In this document: one piece after another, positions 57,849 to 64,000 of the stretch
How positions within the stretch are numbered: position 1 is the stretch's first letter
Layout of the letters: the number at the start of each line of letters is the position of its first letter
From: Acanthochromis polyacanthus
Taxonomy: Eukaryota; Chordata; Actinopteri; Pomacentridae
Assembly: GCF_021347895.1 (NCBI RefSeq)
Contig: NC_067113.1
Location: forward strand, 2,958,251-3,022,250
Direction: 5' to 3'
DNA length: 64,000 nucleotides
The notes under the pieces: model-generated
Seen by the model: only the letters and a program-made list of their open reading frames with translations
Databases searched by the model: none
What the model was told of the DNA's origin: nothing
Translations under genes and position numbers: made by a program

Positions 57849-58430
57849 CTTGTAATTGTAAGTAGTCAACACTCCAAAGATTTATCCAAATGGTAGTTTA
57901 AATGTACTGAAACATGTCACTGATCTAGGATGAAGAGGATGAAAGTGTGTCTGCTGCCTTTACAGAGGGGGATCCAGAAAGGCATACAGAGGTATGTTAC
58001 TGATAGTTCTCTTCTCATTCAGATTTTGGGTGGAATATAGAGTGTGACATTTAGCCTACACTGAAGTATTGCACATTCTCATCTTTTTTAACAGAGCATG
58101 GCTGGACAGCAGCAGGATGGTTCCTCAGCTTCCACTGCACAGACTGACACAGTGAGATGGATGTTCAGGAAACACCAGAGGTTCATTCTGTGGAATTCAT
58201 GTGCAACTGTATAATTTAATGTCCTCTATGTATTCCCAGTTATCAGTAAAACGGATTTACAAACTGCATTTGCTGAGAAAAATCCAAAAAACAGATTAGG
58301 AGGGCAGATCTGGAAATTGAAATACTGGAGCACAAGTTAGAGGTGATGGTCACAGGTGAATTATGTTAACTATTGGAACATGAACTGAACTATCTCTTTT
58401 ATTTGTAGGAAATAAAGAAGACCAAATGAA
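57270..58430 (+). pseudogene. Harbinger Myb/SANT-like protein gene, broken
   Basis: Exon 1 starts with ATG at 57270 (METGKRKAAFLNWKF) and contains the signature HVFRKKCNTAAAAKERETA of the Myb/trihelix-like DNA-binding protein of fish Harbinger elements. TAG at 57399-57401 replaces the expected Trp codon, and part of the domain before the signature is shortened. The exon ends at ATGC|GTAAGT-like sequence near 57424. Later coding pieces are an acidic stretch (EDESVSAAFTEGDPERHTE, about 57940-57990), MAGQQQDGSSASTAQTDT (58098-58151) and a C-terminal helix with stops near 58240-58330 (VKRIYKLHLLRKIQKT). In active elements this protein brings the transposase to the nucleus and DNA ends. Confidence 0.75.
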
Positions 58431-58437
58431 ATGTGTA

Positions 58438-59480
58438 TCATGTCTTTATTTGCTGTGGTGGTGATGATGGTGACTTAAACTCTAAAGTGATTATTGCATA
58501 CGGTGTCTCTGACTGCTCTGCTGTCCTGGATAGCTGCAGGTGGATGGGCTCATCATCTGGGTCTTCAGTTTGTAGGGCAGGGTGTTGCTCTCCTCTAATA
58601 GTGGTAATATTATGAAGAACAACAGATGCCACAGTAATATCACAGGCCCTCTCAGGGGTCACCCTGAGGTGACGTAGGCGCTGGAAACGGGCTTTCAGCA
58701 GGCCTATGGTCATCTCCACCCGGGCTCTGGTCCTGCAGTGAGTCCGGTTGAAGTTCTGTTGGGGGCCTGGTTCAGGGTCAGGGTATGAGGTCATCAGCCT
58801 GGGTTGGCATGGTAACCCCTGTCACTCAGCAGAAGCCCATCAAACTCTCCTGTAATGTATAGTGGATACATCAGAGTATATTAAAGGAGGGAGACAAGAG
58901 AATTCTATTGTGAAAATCTTTATGCTGCTGACCACGCTGCAGTCTGTTGCTCAGGTTAGACTCTCCATAAATCCTGGAGTCATGAACAGACCCAGACCAC
59001 TTGGCCTCCACATTAGAAATGATGTATGCAGCATCACATATGATCTGGACAGTGCAGAGAATGACAGATGTTGAACTATGATGCAGTCTTTAACATTTAG
59101 AAACAGTAGTCAGTCTACCTGTAGCCTACCTGCACATTTATGCTGTGAATGGACTTCCTGTTCATGATGTGAGGGAGCTGTGATGGGGATGTGTGTGCAT
59201 CTATGCAGCCAATTACACTGAGAAATCCTAAAAGAAATTAAAATGACTAATCCCAGTCTGAGGCTGCAGTACAATGTCATTAACAGAATATGATTTAAAA
59301 TGAATTTAACAGATCTCTACATCATTCACCTGCAATCCCATGGATCCTCCTTGATGCTCTGACAGGTTTGTGTCCAGGAAAACCACAATGACGAGTAAAA
59401 GTCATTTCAGAGCCAGGAAAACTTTTCTGACTGTCCTGCATACAGTTGTCTTACTGTAGTGCTCTGCATCTCTGACATTA
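58438..59480 (-). pseudogene. Harbinger transposase (HARBI1-like), broken
   Basis: On the minus strand coding pieces appear in order. DAEHYSKTTVCRTVRKVFLA and FPGHKPVRASRRIHGIAG end at a G|GTGAAT donor (about 59480-59333). SVIGCIDAHTSPSQ with NRKSIHSINVQ follows (about 59230-59117, first catalytic Asp in GCID), then IICDAAYIISNVEAKW and GSVHDSRIYGESNL (59050-58935, second Asp). The last piece contains GEFDGLLLSDRGY, RTRARVEMTIGLLKARFQ (Glu) and ACDITVASVVLHNI (58870-58438). All three catalytic residues are still readable, but TGA/TAA codons and a one-base shift after GYHANP near 58806 break the frame. Final exon 118 codons. Relationship to HARBI1-like (DDE_4) enzymes is clear. Confidence 0.9.
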
Positions 59481-60079
59481 TATAAAAACTTCCATTTGCA
59501 AAGAACCGCAGCGCAACACACAATATCTGCTGGATGTGAGAGCATGACTGCGGCTGGTAATGTAAATGTAAGGACGGATTAGGTAGTTTATGTAGATTAT
59601 GGACTTGAAACGATTATAAAACGGTACCGCTCAAACCGATACTTGTCCGGAAATGCGAGAACATTTATGCGCGGTCTGATAACAATCTACCGACGAATAT
59701 TTAATTATCTGTGCAGTAATGCTGCTCCTTTATCCACTGGATCGTTAATAAAAGCTGTTCTACGCCAAAACTCGCTCGCTTACTGACTGAATGAATGAGG
59801 AAATGAAACAGTGTGTGTGGCTGAAAGAGGGCGGAGACAGAGAGAAACTCGAGGTTTTCTCAGATAAACCTGCTGGCGAGCAGGTTAGAGTCATAGAGTC
59901 TGTTACTGCGGTAACTGACCGAGAGTTGAAGTTACCCCTCTTTGTGAAACAGGCTCGAGTTACCCCACATTCCCTGGTTAGAGTTACCTCGCTTCGTGAA
60001 ATGGAAAACTCTGAGTTTCCCTCATTTCAGGGTTAACAAACTCCGAGTTTTCACTAAACCTGCTTCGTGAAATAGGCCC

Positions 60080-60175
60080 CAGGGGTCATCAACGTTAAAC
60101 ACTCAAAGAGCCATTTGGACGCATTTTCCACAGAAAAGAAAACACCGGGAGCCACAAAACTCTTTTGACATTTAA
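60080..60175. mobile_element. hAT-type element, end portion before the piggyBac insertion
   Basis: Begins CAGGGGTCATCAACGTTAAA and continues aaagagccatttggacgc, gaaaacaccgggagccacaa, ttttgacatTTAA. It aligns with the inverse of the right end of the complete copy at 37213-38100. The CAG at its very start is the Harbinger target duplication. It resumes after the piggyBac at 61409. Confidence 0.9.
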
Positions 60176-60836
60176 CCCTAGGATGCATAGGTGGGGTCAA
60201 AATTGAGCCCAGAGGTTGTTATTCCTTAATATCTTTAAGATTAAAAGTTTCGATATTTTCATATTCCAGGTATTCCTCATAAAACATGTTTGTGACATGA
60301 TGCCATTTGCATTTTTATTCATTTTTTCATTAATTAAAAAAAAATTCAGTTTTTGTATCAGTACCCCACTCTTCCATGGGCGGGGTCAAAAATGACCCCA
60401 AGTATTTCCAATGGGATATTTCACTTAACATTGGTTCTTGGCAACTGTGAGTGTAAATAAACATTTACTGTCCCTCATACAACTGATGTCAGCAGTTCCA
60501 CCACCTAGGAGGTCATTTTTGCACAGCATTATACATGTAAGTATTATCTCCATTTATGAACTTATTTTTCATTGACAGAATATGTGAATTTTATGTGAAT
60601 ATCTGTGAAATTTGCCTAGTTTCTGGTTAGCTAGCAATACTGTTAGCTAACAATACTGTTAACTAACATTATTATGAGCAAACAGTATTGTTAGCTAACA
60701 GAATCACACACACACACGCATGCACGCACGCACACACACACATACACTCATACACTGTTGTTACACTGTTATTACACAGTATCTTAGCTAACAGGATTGA
60801 TAGCTAAAGTATTGTTAGCTAACACAAACACACACA

Positions 60837-60871
<35 letters not shown>

Positions 60872-61404
60872 CATTGAATAATCGATGATCATATAATAGG
60901 CTACCTAATGGGTTAGTGTGTGTGTGTGTGTGCGAAGACCGCAAAGCCACCAACTTCTGTTGGAAATGCAAAAGCCCTGTCTGCAATGGTCACAGCCACA
61001 AGAAAATAGTCCGTGAAAGCTGTGAAGAGTGAGAAGAGACATGTTTGTGTCTGAACATGAATGTTGAATGAATGTTATTGAATGTTATTATTGTTATGAA
61101 TGTTATTGATTATTGTTACTGAATGTTAATTTATGTGTCCCTCTGTCTGTTTTAAAATACGGAGGAAGATTAAACATGTTTTGATACCGTTTCCGTGATT
61201 GTTATGTGATAAAATTTGAATTAGAAGTGAAGAAAGAACATATCAAAACTGAAAATACTCTTTTGTTGAACACAATATATAATGTCTAACCAACATGAAA
61301 GAAATGTCTCAAGTTTATTGCAAAAATGCATTGATTTCAATTGGGGTCATTTTTGACCCCACCCATGGAAGAGTGTAGGTATTGGTTGGCCATGCATCCA
61401 AGGG
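60176..61404. mobile_element. piggyBac-type transposon with TTAA duplication
   Basis: The ends CCCTAGGATGCAT (60176) and ATGCATCCAAGGG (to 61404) are inverted repeats with two differences. TTAA at 60172-60175 and 61405-61408 is the obligatory piggyBac target duplication. A second inverted pair lies further in (gaccccactcttccatggg-type words at 60364 and 61354 in inverse orientation, with ggtcaaaaatgacccc). The interior keeps only the tail of a transposase and (AC)n runs at 60707-60743 and 60830-60872, so the element is non-autonomous. Confidence 0.93.
60934..61032 (+). pseudogene. piggyBac transposase C-terminal zinc-ribbon remnant
   Basis: 32 codons before TGA at 61030-61032 read KATNFCWKCKSPVCNGHSHK and end IVRESCEE. 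The C-x2-C ... C-x2-H-x1-H ... C spacing is the Cys-rich C-terminal domain of piggyBac-family (PGBD) transposases, which binds the inverted repeats. The catalytic Asp domains are deleted; the sequence just upstream is a TG run. Confidence 0.85.
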
Positions 61405-61408
61405 TTAA

Positions 61409-61740
61409 AATGAAGATAACACTGCATATATCATTATCTTTATGCTATTTATATTAAAACAAAAAGCTATAATGTGTTATATTTATGAAATCAATGAACT
61501 GCTACAGAGAAAATGAAATTACATTAACCTAACCCTATGAATATGTGCAAAATAATAGGCAATTCAAATCTTTATTAGGGCTGGGACTTTAACTTATTAA
61601 TTTCAATTAATTAAAGAAAAAAGCGTGATTAAAAAATAATGGATTTAACTGCACCTTTCTCGCTAATTTCTGGCATACCAGTAACACTGATGAACACTCC
61701 AACCCAGTAGATGGTGGAAATGAACATAAAGTGTGTTTGC
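61409..61740. repeat. hAT remainder and second repeat fragment
   Basis: aatgaagataacactgcata directly after the piggyBac continues the hAT copy (compare tgcagtgttgtcttcatttt near 38000 in inverse). Its far end is not found. From 61580 a different dispersed fragment begins (gggctgggactttaac, ttaatttcaattaatt), typical of another hAT-like family. Confidence 0.6.
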
Positions 61741-63375
61741 TCGCCATGAAGAAGGCAAGGCAAGGCAAGGCAAAGGCAAATTTATTTATAGAGCACAATT
61801 CATACACAAGGCAATTCACAGTGCTTTACAGTTTCATAAAATCACAATAGATAAAAGATAAATAGAGAAATAAAAACATTATTAATCACATTAAAAGCAA
61901 AGAGTGCAGATAAAATACTTTTAGTTGTAATATGCACAGTTAAACAGAACTGTTTTCAGCCCGGATTTAAACATTGCTACATCAGAGGCCTTTCTCAGAT
62001 CTTCAGGAAGACTGTTCCAGACTCTAGCCGCATGAAACTGAAAGGAAGCCTCACCGTGTTTAGTCCTGACTCTGGGCTCCTCAAGGAGACCTCGTCCTGA
62101 ACTTCTCAGAGTTCGAGATGGTTCATATGGAACTAACAAATCAGAGATATACTTTGGAGCTAGACCATGAAGAGACTTGTACACTAGCAGAGCTGTTTTA
62201 AAGTCTATTCTCTGAGCTACAGGGATCCAGTGCAGAGACCTGAGTACTGGAGTAATATGGTCATATTTCCTGGTTCTAGTCAGGATTCGAGCTGCAGCAT
62301 TTTGGATGGATTGTAGCTGTCCTAAACCTTGTTTGGAGAGTCCAGTGAACAGACCGTTACAGTAATCTAACCTACTGGAGACAAATGCATGGATCAGCCT
62401 CTCTAAGTCTGGTTTAGATATTATTCCTCTGATTTTTGCAATGTTTTTCAGATGGAAAAAGGCTGTAGATGTTATTGACTTAATGTGGCTGGTGAACTTC
62501 AGGTCCGAGTCCATAATTACTCCCAGATTTCTAACTTGATTTTTTTGGTTGTAGAGAGAGAGACTCTAGATAACTGATAGCACTTTCTCTTTGCTGTTTT
62601 GGGCCAAAAACAATGATCTCAGTTTTATCTGAATTTAACTGGAGAAAGTTGTTTTGCATCCAAACACTGATTTGTTCGATACAGCGACAAAGTAAATCTA
62701 CAGGTTCATGTTCTCCTGCAGTGAGTGACACATAGATCTGAGTGTCGTCTGCATAATTGTGGTAGGACACATTATTCATGGATATTAGCTGACCGAGAGG
62801 AAGCATGTACAGATTAAACAAAAGCGGTCCCAGGATCGACCCCTGGGGAACTCCACATGTCAGAGGCATTTGGTCTGAGACAAAGTTACCAATTTCAACA
62901 GAGAAAGTTCTGTCCTCAAAGTAGGACCTGAACCAGTTTAGGGCAGTACCGGAGATTCCCACCCAGCTCTCTAACCTCTGTAATAAGATCCCATGATCCA
63001 CTGTGTCAAAGGCAGCACTCAGGTCCAAAAGAACTAAGACTGTGGCTTTGCCAGCATCTGTGCTTAGACGGATGTCATTTGTTACTTTAATTAGAGCAGT
63101 CTCTGTGCTGTGAAGGGGCCTAAAGCCTGACTGGAAAATATCAAAAATATTGTTAACTGATAGAAAGGTAGTGAGCTGCTGGTATATAACTTTTTCTAGG
63201 ACTTTTCCTAAGAATGGTATATTTGATATTGGCCGGTAGTTGTTTAATACTGTGACATCAAGACTGTTCTTCTTTAGAAGAGGTTTGATGACAGCCATTT
63301 TCAAAGCCTTTGGAAAAGCTCCAGTCTGAAGAGAGATGTTAACTAAATGAGTGAGTTCTGGCAGTAAACTACTCA
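61741..63375 (-). mobile_element. L2-type LINE, 5' truncated, nearly intact reverse transcriptase
   Basis: The 3' end (plus-strand left side) is made of GCCTT units (plus-strand aaggcaaggcaaggc, 61750-61772) after atttatttatagagcac, the typical L2 tail. The coding region runs from about 63375 to 61921 on the minus strand. The first coding words are ELTHLVNISLQTGAFPKALK, i.e. the start of the reverse-transcriptase domain, so the endonuclease part is missing through 5' truncation. Confidence 0.9.
61921..63304 (-). pseudogene. L2 reverse transcriptase, single frameshift
   Basis: The first frame (63304-62531, 257 codons) has NNYRPISNIPFLGKVLEKVI, LVLLDLSAAFDTVDH (first Asp), CGVPQGSILGPLLFNLYMLP and NYADDTQIYVSL (catalytic pair), then LQLNSDKTEIIVFG. 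The second frame (62514-61921, 197 codons) continues with VIMDSDLKFTSHIKSI, SSRLDYCNGLFTGL, IQNAAARILTRTRKYDHITP and RVWNSLPEDLRKA, the standard C-terminus. The break is a one-base length change in the A run after SLQP (plus strand near 62540). Apart from this the copy is open, so it is young compared with the L2 fragment at 26870. Confidence 0.93.
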
Positions 63376-63595
63376 GTACACAGCAAATTCAAAAGTGTTA
63401 AAATTCCAGTGTTGGTGTTGTTAGTTAAAAATAAAGTGTCAGTTCAACACTTGCTGAGTTTAATTCAACTACCCGAGAGTTAGTCCCTCAAAAGAGTTGG
63501 TGATCATACACAGAGTTAAATTTAAACAATTCTGTAAAGTGTTGATTTTAAAATCAACACTTAATAGAGTAACTCCCAGCATCCCAACGTATCTG
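63376..63595. repeat. palindrome-bearing repeat
   Basis: Contains aagtgttgatttt followed at once by its exact reverse complement (63537-63562, a 26-base perfect palindrome). Related words gtgttaaaattcc, gttcaacac and ttaattcaac lie around it. It looks like a small non-autonomous inverted-repeat element. Confidence 0.6.
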
Positions 63596-63816
63596 TGACG
63601 TGTTTGCCTGAAGAGCGGGACGGATAGAGCGGCTGCAGCGAAGCACAACTGTTTTTCCCTTCTTTTTTTTTTTCCTTTCTACTTGTACAAATGAGGATAT
63701 TGTGCGCGTAAATGAATGTCGGCATGTTTAATTAATAACACTTCTATGCAATAGTGTTATATTTGTGACGACAATAGGTGTCGCCGAAGCCTGTCTGCAG
63801 CTAACATTGCGACAAG
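63596..63816 (+). promoter_or_regulatory. possible promoter and first exon
   Basis: CpG-containing sequence (gacgtgtttgcc, gagcgggacgg, tgtgacgacaataggtgtcg) is followed by GACAAG|GTAAGTTAG at 63811-63824, a near-ideal splice donor. No ATG-started coding frame with motifs is seen, so this could be an untranslated first exon of a gene beyond the window. Weak evidence. Confidence 0.25.
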
Positions 63817-64000
63817 GTAAGTTAGCATGATTGTTGTATGCTATTTGTCGCTTTTGCACACGTGTCGATAAATATACAAACATGTGTAACCTACAGGAAT
63901 ACACATTTGTATAACATGTTACATTTGCACAGCTGCACATTTTGTAAGGGGTCAGAGTTTGCTAAAGTGATGTAGCACGCGCATGGCGGGTTAACCAAAT

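Larger units (their letters stand above)
57057..60079. mobile_element. PIF/Harbinger-type transposon with CAG duplication
   Basis: The left end GGGCCTATTTCACGAAGCAG (57057) and right end CTGCTTCGTGAAATAGGCCC (to 60079) are perfect inverses, followed inward by repeated actctgag / ctcggagtt words on both sides. The trinucleotide CAG at 57054-57056 is repeated at 60080-60082, the 3-bp target duplication of this superfamily. The element carries the two convergent genes of Harbinger elements: a Myb-like gene on the plus strand and a transposase on the minus strand, both broken. Length is about 3.0 kb. Confidence 0.95.

Overview
The window looks like repeat-rich, gene-poor teleost fish DNA. The evidence is AT-rich sequence with long TG/AC microsatellites, L2 and L1-type LINEs, tRNA-headed SINEs, and several families of Tc1/mariner, hAT, piggyBac and PIF/Harbinger DNA transposons of the kinds that fill fish genomes. 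There are no bacterial operons, CRISPR arrays or rRNA genes. Most long open frames are pieces of transposons. The best candidate for a non-transposon gene is a six-exon gene at 6913-8821, which joins in phase into a 332-residue protein whose function I cannot name.

Layout: 1-2.0 kb holds a possible LTR scrap and the 3' end of a LINE. 2.96-3.2 kb is a SINE, 3.5-4.4 kb a reverse-strand LTR, 6.0-6.2 kb a SINE piece. The six-exon gene follows at 6.9-8.8 kb, then a SINE with a perfect 9-bp target duplication (9.6-9.96 kb), a 1.46-kb inverted-repeat element (10.9-12.4 kb), a Tc1-type relic (12.9-13.7 kb), and a 2.42-kb IS630/Tc1-like element with TA duplications and a broken, probably spliced transposase (14.7-17.1 kb). 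A decayed reverse-strand L1 with remains of both ORFs occupies 17.1-22.2 kb. From 22.2 to 26.9 kb little is recognisable apart from one Tc1-type relic; part of it (25.4-26.6 kb) is a weak candidate for conserved non-coding DNA.

The 26.9-33.4 kb block is the densest nest. An L2 fragment is followed by an unusual element with TACGGAGCCCC-type inverted ends, arrays of about 22-bp AT-rich repeats outside them, and a reverse-strand gene whose exons splice in phase. A 1627-bp Tc1 element with an uninterrupted 339-codon transposase ORF sits in its right-hand repeat array, and two further Tc1 relics follow. Later come a hAT element (37.2-38.1 kb), a Tc1 relic (40.8-42.7 kb), an LTR with a primer-binding-like site (42.8-44.15 kb), dyad-rich tandem repeats (45.1-45.8 kb), a LINE (46-48.1 kb), the 3' part of a LINE protein probably of the restriction-endonuclease type (49.25-50.5 kb), a hAT element with a zinc-finger transposase (51.05-52.6 kb), and a duplicated exon-like module with a minisatellite ORF (55.7-56.6 kb).

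The right end has a three-layer nest: a PIF/Harbinger element (57.06-60.08 kb) lies exactly at the first three bases of a hAT copy, and that hAT copy is split at a TTAA by a piggyBac element (60.18-61.40 kb). The hAT copy at 37.2-38.1 kb serves as the empty-site reference. A reverse-strand L2 with nearly intact reverse transcriptase and a possible first exon/promoter close the window. All family names come from reading motifs by eye; no database search was run.
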